Assembly: GCA_004794785.1 (NCBI GenBank)
Contig: SJOL01005754.1
Location: 394,797-458,796, forward strand
Source: Opisthorchis felineus
Taxonomy: Eukaryota > Platyhelminthes > Trematoda > Opisthorchiida > Opisthorchiidae
Length of the DNA stretch: 64,000 bases
Reading direction: 5' to 3'
The notes under the pieces are model-generated. The model saw nothing but the letters and a program-made list of their open reading frames with translations, made no database searches and was not told the DNA's origin. Positions 47,830 to 60,032 of this stretch are shown here, in pieces. Made by a program: the position numbers and the translations under genes. Within the stretch, counting starts at the first letter, position 1. Each line of letters begins with the position of its first letter.

Positions 47830-49750
47830 CTTCTTGGCCTTTCTTGAGGTTTGGGCTCTGTAGGGGTAAGAGGAAATCCAGCGTCTGTAACACGTCACAC
47901 AGAGCAACACGACCGGCCAATCATTGTCCTGATTCTGGTAAAAAACATACCGGCCAGCCATCTATACATTTCACAGCGTGTGGCTTAAGGTTATTGCAAG
48001 CCAAAGTTATCCAGCCAACAGGCTTCATTTTTTTAGTCAACCATGCAGGTAAACAATTCGGGTATTGCCTGAGACAAACTACGAACGACCATATCACCAG
48101 CCGAACCAACCACATTTGGGCGAATTTGAACAGTCAGCGCAGGTTTCGGAATGGCGTCTAGGAATACTGTCTTTTGAATAAAAACACAATTATTTACCTT
48201 GATCCAACGAGAGTTTCCAGCAACGATGCGATGCCTTTTCTTGGACGATTTCGGCAGTAATGACAGGCTCTTTTTGGGAGTAATGTCTAGAATTCAGTCC
48301 AAGTCATAAAAATGTCATGAAATTTGTAGAGTTTTGGAAAAAAATTTAAAATCCCATATTCTTCGAATGATTTGCTTTCTGATATCGCTATAGTTTGAGC
48401 TACAGGGAATATTTCTCATTCAAAACAAGGTTAGGTTGTTACTTCGAGGTACACCACTTGCGTTGTTTAGCTACATGAATGGCCGTGCTAGCCTCATGTT
48501 TAGCCTTGCGTTTGTGTCGATTTCACTTGAATCTACCCTCAAGGGAGACCTCATTCACGCCCGAATTAGTCTTGATAAGGCAACGTCGTGAAATCTCATT
48601 GAATTGGTGACCAGTGACAAAATCCTGCGGTCTGCCCGACCATACAAGGATTACTCCAAATATAGTTCGTACTTGTGACTAAGCTTTTGTCTTAGGTTTA
48701 ATTTGGTCGCATTACCAGTATTTTCCACACGATCTTAACTTGCTGCCTGAAGAATCTTATTCCAAGTGAATTTTAGCCGTACATTTGTAAACAAAGGGTA
48801 CAAGTAAAACTTATCTGGACGTGGTGGATTACTTGCCTGTTTGCTGTCTTTGACCGTTTGACCGTTGGTGCTTCAGCATGTTCACAACTTGGTAATGCGC
48901 AAGCAAGGTTTTGGTAACAAACCGGAATCGCTAATGTTATGGGATCCCTTGGTCTATGCGAAAGCAGCCCTGATACTTCCATTCGGACGCGGTTTTTAAT
49001 CATGAAGGACAAGAAACGTGATCTATTCCCCTGTGGACATTTCGTCTCTTCTTGACCAAACAGTCTATATAAAATTTACATGCTGTAGTCTCATGGGCTC
49101 CTGTTAGGTAAGGTTTGCCAAGGATGCGGAATCAGTTCCATTGCAGGAATATTCTCGCATTGCTATTTGAGGGAGGAGGCATATTTTGCTTATGAGGCTT
49201 AGTTGCACCCAATTTCATCCAATATTCTTCTTTCCACTCCCTCTCTTCTCGTCAGTCTTTGACATTTACGTATCGGTTTTTACAAATAGGTGTACTGCTG
49301 TCGATGATTCTTCCGTCCTACCGAGTACTTAAGAGACCGTTCAATAAAGATTTCAAAGTGTTCGACTTTGCCCAGTTTATTAATGTCTAATTCAATAGGA
49401 ATGTACTGTAAAGAGTGAACTCTTCTTTGCAATGCAGGTTATGATCTATACTTGCAAAGTGGCAAACGTGGATTTTCCTGCTAGTTCACCTAGGTTTGGG
49501 ACAGAATAGAAGCCGCCGGTGCGTTCAATCCGGTCCCTGAACTATGTAGTGCATGACCTGCCTCCAATGGTAAAACCTATCCTCGAGGAGGAAAATCGAA
49601 AATCAATAAAGTAAGGTGGGTTTCTATTAGCCAGAAATAAGAAAAATCCTACTGATATCCGGTTAGAACTTTTCGCTGTAGACTTTTTGTGAAGTGGACT
49701 TTAACGGAGGGTCTTTTCTTGCTTCCTTACTGTTTTAAGGACTTGAAAAG
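47830..49750. other. No recognisable gene
   Basis: Near 47844-48161 frames are open on both strands (105 plus, 64 minus) without motifs. The rest holds only short frames. Confidence 0.3.
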
Positions 49751-49769
49751 CATATACGAGTGCAAAAGT

Positions 49770-49966
49770 ATTTTATCGCCAGTAGTGGCAGCGCGAAAGT
49801 CTTGTTAGTGTCAGGAGGTTTGGGAATTTTGATGGTGAATCCGTTGTGCAATCGAAAGCGATCTATGCTGAAACGTAGAGCTGTTTCATCTTTATTGGGA
49901 GTCATCAGTAATGTGCACCTCACGACCTCCCGGTTAGTAACTTGAACACTTAGCCGTTTCGGCCAC
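49770..49966 (-). mobile_element. tRNA-headed SINE with a hammerhead-like core (Sm-alpha-like architecture)
   Basis: On the minus strand a Leu/Ser-like head begins GTGGCCGAAACGGCTAAG at 49966 (box A from 49965). A degenerate box B position (GAGGTGCACAT) starts at 49921, 44 nt later, preceded by TTACTAACCGGGAGGTCGTG as in a tRNA anticodon/variable region. Directly after it comes CTGATGA, 14 nt, then GAAACAGC (49908-49880). tRNA-promoted repeats carrying a hammerhead after the promoter are known from schistosomes (Sm-alpha). The lower-coordinate end is not defined; 49770 is approximate. A 62-codon frame reading MTPNKDETALRF crosses it and should not be taken as a gene. Confidence 0.5.
49880..49908 (-). 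ncRNA. Hammerhead-like core, probably degenerate
   Basis: CTGATGA (49908-49902), then CTCCCAATAAAGAT, then GAAACAGC. Box order and the 14-nt distance fit a hammerhead with a 4-bp stem II, but only the two middle pairs of that stem can form. I see no stem I pairing and no proper NUH triplet in a stem III. The position within a tRNA-headed repeat is the main support. Confidence 0.35.
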
Positions 49967-50049
49967 AGTTTTTCATGAGATTCGCACTGTTGGCTGGCAC
50001 TGCTGGATGTACAGTACTAACCGGCTTTAAAGCACAGACTGGCATCACT

Positions 50050-53000
50050 TACTGGCCAAGATTTCCACTGATATAGAATTCAGTATGCTTCAACCTTTTG
50101 AAAACATTGAAATACCTGATGATGAAAAGTGATACTTTCCGGATGAATCCGTGTTACGGCAAAACACCCCTGGAGAATACCTTCAATACTTCAATTAGCG
50201 TTTTTGGCTTTCTCGACATCTAGCTCTTTTACCGCGTGTATGGTTTATCACCTTCCTGATAGCAAAATCAAAGTTTACTTGATTCCTACTCAACCATTTG
50301 GATTGGACTTTATCTAGGGTAAAAACTGAAAGCTGAAATGTTGAAATGGTTCAGTCCACAGCAAGGCGTCAAACAGTGTCCACTCCTACAGAGTCCATCC
50401 GTCTGAAGTGATTCATATAATAGGTTACATTAGCGGTCGATTACACAAAGGTTTTACTCAACTAGGTTTTTGAATTCAGATTCGAATCAGTTGATTTGTC
50501 ATGAAGCAGGTCATTGGGGATACCCAGGACAGATAATTTAAACTGGCTTGTGGTAATGAAATACAGCAAACTTTATGACGTGTGGCTGGAGACAGTGGAA
50601 GTACAGAGTGATCCTGATCCGTTGGTTATCAAATAGCATCAAGATCAAACGCAACATGAGAAGTATGAGTGCTGGGTTATTGCAACAGATAGTAGATCAC
50701 CGACGCGAAAATAGGTATAGCATGCGGGTCAGCGTTGAATGAACTTGCATAATGTCAGTTATCAGCCTGCAAGGACTCAGCAAATATTGATGAAACCCGT
50801 AAAGATTGTAGATGATTCTCTGACCCGCAAACCAAACGAATAAGGGTGAAATGAAAAAAAAAACATTTCCGATAGGGTAAAACCCTGACCTCTGCAAGCT
50901 GCCACAACCCAGTGATGAGAACCTCAGGTCTACAGATACTCCAAAGATTGAGTGATCGTTTGTAGCGCACACAGCGACTGCCTCATAGCTGAACTACGGA
51001 AATTTGGGACAAACTTCCCTTCCGAATGGTGATCCTATCCAAAAAAGAAATGTTCTGGTCATTAATCAAAACATATAGAACTACATGACGCATGTTGTAA
51101 ACTTCAGCGACAAAAATTTGAGTTTGCATGTTCCGAATGGGTTAGCATGTCACTTGAAACGAACAGGGAGTCAATAACCTTAAGCGTAAATCGATAATTT
51201 CGTGATTTTTTGGCGCTGCTTTTTTTCTTATGTGAATGGTCAGTGGACAGTTATGGAGAGGAAGCAGGCTACCGATTCACGCACTAAAACAATGTGTAAA
51301 TCCTTCTTTGTTTGATCTCCACGAGCCGAATCGAATCTGTGAGCGCTAAGCAAAACAGTAAGGCGAAACACAGCCAACTCACCAGAGTTTGTCAGTTGCA
51401 TCGAGGCATCAAGATAGGGGGTCGTTTCATTCCCATTTCGGATCTGATCCAAAAAGATAAGTGTCTGGTGCTTAGGAGGGTTTGTACGGCTAAGTGTCTT
51501 GCTCGTGCCTCACATGAATTGGGGCCTACCATCCTCCGTTATTGGCAGAAATCCTCAGTTTAAATCCTGCAAAATTTCTACAAAGAATGTCAAAAGGGTG
51601 TCATTCAAATATAAGAAAACGGTAGATGCTCGGACCAACTGTCTGAGGTGGCTCCAAGGTCAAAGCCGAATATTCCATCATCCACTCAACACATATCATC
51701 ATACTGGATACTAGAATATCCAAGAAAGTGAAACAAAACAGTGCTGTTAAAACAGAATCTCTTTCAGCCCACTAATCGCATGGGCGAGCAGGATGTAGTG
51801 GTTTCAGTAATAGTGTTTTGTACTTAAGTATCACAAATATGGCTTTTAGCGGGTATTAGAAGTAATACTATAACTATTGAAAGCCAACCTCATTTCGGTG
51901 AGACTAGGTGTGTGCAAACATGACTGGTGTTAATTTAAAAGTCCAGAAACTCGTTACAAAAAGGATCCTTCTAGAACTTTCATCTCTGATAAGGTTAGTC
52001 GATGTAGGCCGAGCTGAAGTACCGGTTTTCCGAAACTGGCAGCTCAAATACGGCCTAACAGAGTTGTGTTCACACATCCGTGGGATGTACTTTGCTCAAA
52101 TGCACAGACAGCATTTGCTAGATTTATCGTTTTATACATGTGTTTGTACATCATCGCTTCTAATTTTGGCCCTACCTTAATGCGGATGTTCCCAGAAAAA
52201 TCGGCTTGTCCAAACAAGTTGATCGCACTACGGGTTATGCGTAAATCTTACCTTGCCGGCACTCTTAACAGTATGTAGTAGGAGAAAAAATTGGGAACAT
52301 GGATTTATCTTTAGTGTAGTGTATCAAGGAAAACACAAGCTCGTGATTAACCGTAGTTTTCCCAGCCAGATGCCAGTCCGATAAGGTCTACCGTTTGTCA
52401 GGCATTACCACAACTGGCTAAGGGAAATGCTAGGTTGTGGAACTGTTCCTGAGGAAACTAACCCACAATACAGGAAACATATTTGTGCATAGTTAACCCC
52501 TCCATAATAAAGTTCCTCATGGAGAGATAACATCAAGCAGGAGATTGAAAGTGACCTCTTCTTAGGGGTGATCCTTTATGTTAGGGGGATTTTTCTGTTC
52601 ACTTTCATCAAAACAGACCTAACATAAACGGCTTGATGTGGAAAATGGTCTATTATCAGTGTGGTTACTCCGGAAAGCAGTAATCGTAGTTTAAAATGCT
52701 GTCTGTCTACTCACAGAATATGGTGCAAACGGCTTGAAGAGCGTTTCGGTAATGCAGAATAACTGACGGATAAATGAATAGAGCACATTATAGGCTCATT
52801 TGATGTCCTTAAGAAAAAAGGTATTCTGCACAATTCATTTGGAACTTGACCCCAAAATTAAGTAAGTGACCTTAAGACCATCTGCCAATGAAACGAACAT
52901 GGTCTTCGTTCAATATCACTGGATAATATATATCAGCATATCACAATGATGTCAGTATTCCGATATTATCCAACCGCACCATAGAAAATTAGCTATACGA

Positions 53001-53140
53001 CTCGGAAAATAACTCTACTGTTTAACGGTCGGTGTATCTAGTAAGATGTAGTACGTCCTAGCCAATTGCTGAGATTTCATCCTGCATGTAAGGTTGGTCT
53101 ATCCCCTTTGAGAACAGTTAACAGTATGTATTTCACGAAT
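50050..53140. other. No recognisable gene
   Basis: Frames up to about 91 codons. The plus-strand frame 51908-52180 is protein-like (VQKLVTKRILLELSSLIRLV) without a known motif. No repeat relations were noticed. Confidence 0.3.
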
Positions 53141-53148
53141 ATCTCGGA

Positions 53149-53196
53149 AGATTCGAACCCCGTGGTCTTTTTTTCTAAACTAAATCGTTCGGCCAA
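53149..53196 (-). mobile_element. tRNA-like SINE head (same short-spaced family as 8386)
   Basis: Minus strand: TTGGCCGAACGATTTAG (53196-53180), an A-rich spacer, then GACCACGGGGTTCGAATC with box B at 53159-53149. The box distance is about 36 nt, close to the 34 nt at 8386-8430. The sequence after box B is not shared between the two, so only the head is a common module. Confidence 0.4.
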
Positions 53197-54054
53197 AATC
53201 AGCTGATCAGCAGTGTGATTAATTCGCACTTTGGCAGGATGTAGCATCATACATCCCTTACTCACGGGATCCACATCACGCGGTCACGTCCTGACTTGAT
53301 CCTTCAGCTGAGTTCTGAGTTTGAAGGTTGATCCAACGTGTGTGAACTGTTCTCTTTGTAAGCAGATCACTAATCTTTTAACTATATTATAAGAGGACTC
53401 AAAAATTCTTGTAGCGGTTTTGATCTTGCAAGTCGCTAGTTTGAATTACCCTAGAGATCTGTGAGATGTATACTGTTGACAATTCCAGAAACGATGAAAC
53501 AACCAGATGCTACTTGTCGGGCTTTCAGCACAGATTGACTTCACTTGCAGGATGAAACCTACGAAAAACATTTCGAAATCCCCTCTTACTGATATCAAAC
53601 TACCTGTTTAGCGTGTATGTATGTTAGACTTCCTTGTTGGAAGTTTGTACATTTACTGTTATACACAAGACACTCTACAGACCATGAATACCAACAAACT
53701 ATCTGCTGGCGTATAACAGTGAGCCAAACAAGCTGGATGTGGACTACCGCCGAGGATTCTCCAAAGGTGCTTTATGGAGCCCGGATGATTGTGTTTCGGA
53801 AAACAAAGTAGGCTTAAGTGTTCTAAAGATGAATATTTTTATACTGATCACTGTGAAGCAACTTAGCAAATACGCCCCAAAAAGTGGGCACTAACAGAAA
53901 GGGCCAGCACCCCAAAAGTGGGATGCTTAGGGTAAAAAATTATATTTATGTTGATATGAACAAAACAACTTTGCTCACAACCCAACAAACTCACTTCTGA
54001 GCAATAACTCCCCAGATTCCAGAACCCCTTGGTAGGGACCTCTCATCTGACAAT

Positions 54055-54265
54055 TACGCTCGTTTGCATACCAATTTGGTTTTCAAGGGAGACTCATTTA
54101 AATCCCAGCTAAATCTCTCGTTTATTTTGTTCCCCATCTGAATGTGCCAAATAAGACCGCTTTATGTTTCAGTTGGTATGACGTTCGAGATATCGCGGTA
54201 CACTTTATGGACGAAAAACACTATTCACAAGGTTTTCAGCAGCTTTATCAATAGTGTATCGCGTC
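54055..54265 (-). repeat. Diverged retrozyme-like copy ending in a fold-back
   Basis: Forward-orientation pieces in order: ACGCTCGTTTGCATACC, AATTTGGTTTTCAAGGGAG, CCCAGCTAAATCTCTCG, CTTTATGTTTCAGTTGGTAT, TTCGAGATATCGCGGTAC, ACTATTCACAAGG. It then passes into reverse orientation: TTTTCAGCAGC, TTTATCAATAGTGTATCGCG. The hammerhead sequence itself is lost at the turn. The strand given is that of the ribozyme in the forward part. Confidence 0.65.
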
Positions 54266-54269
54266 TATG

Positions 54270-55811
54270 CAAACTCTCGTCTCCTTGATAAGACGACAGT
54301 GTATTGGGAGCCACCAGGCCCATTAAGCAACAAGCCCATTCATATTAGTAGAAACAGCTGTATTCAGCATGCGTTTTGCAGTTCATTTCATTTTGAATCC
54401 TCATAACTCGGCGCTAACTTTTTTTGCACAAGGCAATGCAAGGCAGTTGAGCGCATTTCTCTTCCGAGTAATGCAACTGTTTTTGGTTCCACAGTGAAAT
54501 ACATTCTTGGGGTGTAATCTAATCGACTACTACCACGTCCCTTCTGCTGAATGTTCACACAGGAACAACAAACCGTGTTTGTAGGTGTACACCTGCCGTG
54601 TTCTCTTAATTTCGTGGATTTGTACGTCGAACCACCCGAAGCACAGTATGCAAATTACCTGTGAGTTCAGTTCACCCACAAAGTGAAGGCAACAAATCTG
54701 TCCAGCAGAAATCGATAAATCATGTGATTTAAAACGGCCACGGATTAAGAGAAGGTCGACTAGCATGATTGCTGATTCAGGATTTCACTGCTGTTCAAGT
54801 CACTGAGATACCATCACTCATCTTTTGAGCAACCTTATGGACGAAAAGGTGTTTTTTGGCATGCCATTTTTGTCTGAAGTTCTCCTGCATCAATTTTGAA
54901 ACTCTTTGTGGGGACTTTCTTTGAAAACCGAATCATCGGTCAGCGCGTAAGTGAGGAAATTCTATACATATGTCAGTCAGCTGGTTCGCGTTTTCATTAA
55001 GACGAACATCAAAGCTCAATGATCGCCTTGCGCTGGAAGTTAGTTCAGTCTACACTCTGAATATCCCCGTTCTTTCCTGCTTACATACAGCAGTTTCTGT
55101 CTGCATCAAAATTCTGAAACGAACACAGACAAGTGAGAACAATCGGAGGTCGCAGCAGTGATGAACAGTGACGAACAGACGGAAAGCTTGACCCCTCTCT
55201 GAATTGCGGATTATTTTAGACTTTTTTAGAACTTGGAGGTTATCGAGTAGCAATGGAATTACATGACAACCTGGAAAATGGGTAGATGGTCCTACAAAAG
55301 GATAATCAAGTAGTCTAGATAGTTGGAAGTATCACGAAGATACAATAATTTTTTTTCCATTTCGGCTCGATTCCGATCCAATGCTGAAGTCTTATTTATG
55401 CTTACCTTAATTTACGTTGAATAAAATGCTCCCTCCGAAGAGCTCACATCATCCGAACCGGCCAAAATCGTGCCTTTCTTGAGAGTACTCCCTCAAAGGG
55501 CAAATAATCTAAGCCCTAATCTTGTCACATTTTTACCTCTGTAAGTGAGAAAAACATTCGGGGAACAGACAAACGCAAAACGTACAATGCTTCCAGTGTG
55601 CGCTTGGCTGTCACTCGAGGGATGGGGTGCTACGCAGTGTCTAGCTTCGTGTTGTCGTTTGTCCTCCCGGCGATTTTTGCGAAATTCGTCTCGCTGTTAC
55701 GCACAGGAGGTTATCAGAGGATATTCTGAAACATGGAAGTCTGTCCACAATGAATTCTAAAGTTACACAAAATTCGCCATCCATTTCTTCTTCTGGTGGG
55801 GTTACACTTAC
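54270..55811. other. No recognisable gene
   Basis: Short frames on both strands, no motifs, no shared repeats seen. Confidence 0.35.
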
Positions 55812-55882
55812 TAAGCCCCTAGGCTTGAAGCAAGTCGTTCGCTTTACAGCAATCACAGGCAAATTTGGATGGCATTCAACAC
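55812..55882 (-). other. Possible 71-nt internal exon (low confidence)
   Basis: On the minus strand, TTGCTTCCTTCTCAAGCAG is a good acceptor and GTAAGTG a consensus donor. They enclose an open stretch encoding VECHPNLPVIAVKR and TTCFKPRGL. The frame stays open past the donor, so a longer exon is also possible. No family recognised. Confidence 0.25.
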
Positions 55883-55884
55883 CT

Positions 55885-58800
55885 GCTTGAGAAGGAAGCA
55901 ATGTCTTATGTGATTTGTTTAGGAAGAGTGACCATGGAATCACGTAAAGTGTGGTATTCCATCACAAACATCTTTAATTCAGTTCCGTGCATTTACAAGC
56001 GCATTACAATGTGAGCTCCACGGAAAATGATTTTTTTTCAATAGTTCAACTGTGAAACCCATATTTACGTATGTCTTGGATTTCATTCATAGGCAAAGGC
56101 AGCATCAGTGGTGTTCCATCGATAGGGTTTGAATGGAATCGCGTCAATGTCACTCGTCTTGAACAATCAGAGTTGCAGGTTTCATTTCAGGGTCCCTGCT
56201 ACGCTCTTTTTGGAAGTATTATTCCACCGATGCTCTCTTGTCATTCAGAACACTTGGAACAGAAATAATTCACTCTCTTCTTTGAGGCACAGTCTTGGGG
56301 GCACAGAACTGTGGGCACAATCGAAAGTTTTGGTTATTTTCGTGGATCAGGCCTCGGATTACATACTTTGAGCTCCTTTTTTATGGTAGGAATACCATTA
56401 TTTTTAAAGCTAATGATATCGTTAGTTATAAGCCAGAAATAACCAAGATAATTATTCCGAGTACTCGTATGTATGTTCTCCTGTTTCCTACACAAACTAC
56501 TTTGAATTATAAGCCTTATTCACTACATTCAATGTCAACAATAAGTTTGCATCCACATTAGACCAGTAAGAAAAGAACGCGAAAAAATATTACAACAAAC
56601 TGTCTCTGATATCACATTATCGTTCCACGACTTTGTAGCGTAGTGTGCTTTCAGATTGGTGACAAAATGTGGTGGAAACTGAATGCACTCTCCGAACTCA
56701 GCCTCGTCCCAGAAATTCTCAGTGAATGAATCAATATACGGCAGATTTCTCCCGCACATGGGCTCACCGTACTTCCTTCACTAGGTGATCGTACTGCTGT
56801 TCGCAAATTGCATTTGCCGTGTCGAACGTTTTAGTAATTGTCGTTTTTCGTTATCCATCAGGCCTGATTTGTCTTGTAGCGTTGGCACGGGGAACCCCGG
56901 TGTTTGCACGTACCAGCTTTTCAACAGAACAGCATGATGCGCGTTTGTTGCAGACGTGTGTCAAGCAATACCACGCCAATGAGTTTCACTTGTCTAGGCT
57001 AAGTTTCGAAAACTGAATGACACCGACTGGTTCCTGGAAAGGATCTCAGGGTGTCCGGGTGAGCATCAGCGTACAACGTACTTGCAAGCGAACCAGGTGT
57101 TACAAGATGGTGTAAGCGGAAATTACCCTATGTATCAGACGCTCTACTGCTGTTTCTGGATGAGACAATTCTATTGTCCATCAGACTTCATACCGCTTGT
57201 TCAGAATCTCACTTTTTTACTAAATGGCATTCTCCCATACTTATTTGTCTACCACATGCAATTGGGTTTCGCGGTTAAAAACACTCTACTGAACTGCGCT
57301 AAATTATTGCACTTAAGGTAAACCTGTTCAGGCGTAAAATGACGAGAGGTCTGGCAAGCACAATCGACCATCAAGGCTCGGAGTTGGAGTAAGCGTGTTC
57401 CTTAAAAGTTAGACTGTTGTTTTGACCCTAAGCATACCACCGCTGCTGTTTAGTCAGGCTTTTGTGCCAAAGGCTTTCGGTAACAGTTCTAGTCTTTCTC
57501 CGTTCTAGCTTGTGGACGACCCGGCATTAGCTCAGTCTAAATGCAATCTACAAAGTATCCAAACGAATGCCTCTCCATGCTTCACCGGTCATTGTTTAGT
57601 GACATCAGCCCTGTGGCCCTATTCGTTGAGCATCGGAGGGCAAAAGTATGCGACTACTGACACCTCCCATCCTCCTTTGCCAGTGTGTCGAAAACCATCC
57701 TGCTCCATTCATCCACCTGTATGGGCATCAGTCAAGTGCCTAGCACAATGATCGGTTGGACTCCACCGCTCACATGTTTTGCTTCTACTATTCACAATTC
57801 GCTGTTCTGTCATTGTAGCAAACTTTTGCACACAGCGTCTTCAGCAAACTGGCCAGCGAGCTGTTCGTGTACACCATTTAGATTTTTGATTGGCAGACGT
57901 TCGCTACTTTTCTGAATGCAGGATATAAGTATAATAATTGAGCTCAGGGGGTCTTCACTGTCTAGCGACTAGTAAATTCAAGCAATTTTGAAGCTGGTTT
58001 CATCAGAGTTGACATAATGATCATTTCGCTATTTTCAGCTTCTTTGCTCGACTGAAGGTCCGTAAACAGCTGGACAACTGCGGTGCGATCGTCCAACCCC
58101 GTGAGAACTTTTACTTGTGTTAATACTAAGCGCTGTTTATTTAGTGCCTGCTTGTGCCCCGACCAGTTTAGCCCCGGTTCGGTGAAGGATACTTTCTATC
58201 GAAATCTAACCAAACCATTGTTCATCACGACGAGATCAAACACAGTCGAGGTAGCTGGAGAAATCAGCGCACGAGTCCAATGTATTCATGGTTTGGTATA
58301 TCAGTAAGGCAGACCACTAGTACGTAAAAAGGGGACACCTTTGGGCTGCTCCATATTTGCTTGCAAGGATACATCTCAATACTCCGGATGTTCTGGAGTG
58401 CTAAACCTTCGAATGTGCTGGAAATAGTTTTCTGTGACTAGTGTTTTATAGACCAGGCTGAAAGATTTCTAGCACTAGACAGACGTGTGTGCCTGCGGTG
58501 TGCTTCATGAGCCACCAGACAACACCTTATATCCAAAATGGGGCTCACTGTATCCACTTGAACCATCAATTGGACATCATGATGGCTCCGGAAATTCTCG
58601 GTCCTGTCCAACCTTTGGCCTTGTTTCCTCAGATTTACAAAGGGTACAGGACATCATCCAGATGGATCTACAAATGGCTCAACGCAAACCGTATTCGGCA
58701 TTTTGTAAAGGGTCTATCCGTGTAGTTTAGGGTTACAGGCCAGTCTGAAAAATGTCGTTTATTAGCAATAAAACAAAGTGGAGTAAAATGTCCTTTCAGA

Positions 58801-59039
58801 GACCTGAGCCAAAACTTCCAATCGCCAAATGAAAAAGTGCGGTCGAAAGATCATTTGAAACACTGTGTTCCCTTTGTTCATCTCATTAGAACACAAGACA
58901 TGCGCTGCGAAGTGTTAAAATTCCTTATATCCTATTCAGTTGAGAACGCAAATTATGCAGTTTATATAAACAGAAGGTAGAGACAATAGTAAGCAAGCAC
59001 TTGTTGGCTGAGCTCTGCAGGTAACCAGACCAATGCCAG
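55885..59039. other. No firm gene
   Basis: Frames at 57512-57751, 57685-57915 and 58485-58730 (plus) are open for about 75-80 codons each. The last follows an acceptor-like CTAGCACTAGACAG and looks protein-like (SSDLQRVQDIIQMDLQMAQR). None is recognised or joined to another exon. Confidence 0.3.
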
Positions 59040-59420
59040 GGTAACCAGATGATTTGCTTCAGCCGTTTTCATGCACATAGTCTGGGCTGGTTTGATTTGA
59101 TATGCAGCGCTTCGCCCATCGGTAAAACATTGAAGTTTCTGTTGTACAATACCATTGTGAAGGAGTTGACTGAGTCAGTCTGATGTCCGGTATCTAACAC
59201 ATTTCTGGCCATTGGCACTGCAGGATTGCAAGTTGACCTTTGACCAGAGGGTTTTTCCGGCAGCACTTGTATTACATACTTTTGACTGTGTTCTGCCACA
59301 TGTTCCACTAGGGATCCGTCTGTCTAAATGATATAGGCGTTTCCGCAGCTAAGACAGGATTCGTCACCTGACAAACTATCAATTTATGAGTCTCCACTGG
59401 CAGACGAGCAAATAATCAGT
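59040..59420 (-). pseudogene. Penelope-like retroelement relic: GIY-YIG endonuclease C-terminal part
   Basis: On the minus strand one frame (59365 to 59069) reads SCLSCGNAYII, an in-frame TAG (59326-59324), TDGSLVEHVAEHSQ, VIQVLPEKP, then ARNVLDTGHQTDSVNSF, VLYNRNFNVLPMGEALHI and NQPRLCA before TGA. The order is that of the C-terminal GIY-YIG module of Penelope-like elements: a CxxC-containing segment with YIG, T.R.L..R..EH, an LPEW-like stretch, a DTGH motif, and a final LGEAL.I..LRPTLC segment. The second glycine of YIG is I and a stop follows it, so it is dead. Upstream similarity (DSLPSLN, LIVCQVT) is weak and frameshifted. The reverse transcriptase domain was not found. Penelope-like elements are known to carry hammerhead motifs and so are natural partners of the repeats here. 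Confidence 0.75.
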
Positions 59421-60032
59421 TCAGTGATGGTAGCGAATCCAGACAGAGGCAGACTAGAACACTGCGCAATTTCATTGTATGCCGCTTGCAGATGTAGAGA
59501 GTAGGGTTCTAACGGTTCGAAGTTCCGACGTGAACCGACACGGACGAATTGTTAAAACAACGGTTCACAAGGTCACATAATGCATAATGCATAAGTAATG
59601 CAGGGTTAAGATTTTTCGAGTTAGAGATGACAGCTATGTTCCTTATTTGCACTTCATTGAGAAGTGGTAGGGGAAACCATTTGGATACGACGTGAAATGG
59701 CTCAAGCAGTTCATCCACAAGATCCATTAGAAAACATGCTCTCAAAGGTATATTTTTAAAGGGTGTTGCTTTGCACTGAAGGTATAATACCGATCAAGCT
59801 CTGTACTTTTGGTGGTATAGTTGTATTAGTTGTAGGGTTCTGGTAGTCTAGCCGCGTATTAGCGTAATTTCGAAGAGCGGTTGCGAACACTGGTTAGTGA
59901 TCTAAATCGATATTTTCGACTGTGTAGAACGCACCCTACATATTGATGTTGGACCCTGCTGTTAGTGTTTTTCGAGTGTTTCAGAAACTTCCATTGTTTG
60001 CGGTTCAGTACTACAGGAGTGGGGGGTGGCGA
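59421..60032. other. Spacer between the Penelope-like relic and the SINE
   Basis: A minus-strand frame at 59509-59745 (78 codons) lies where more of the Penelope-like polymerase would be expected, but I see none of its motifs there. It may be unrelated. Confidence 0.3.

Noticed and set aside
49735..49923. 62-codon minus-strand frame (MTPNKDETALRF) as a small gene
   Set aside because: It starts in the box B region and crosses the hammerhead-like core of a tRNA-headed repeat.
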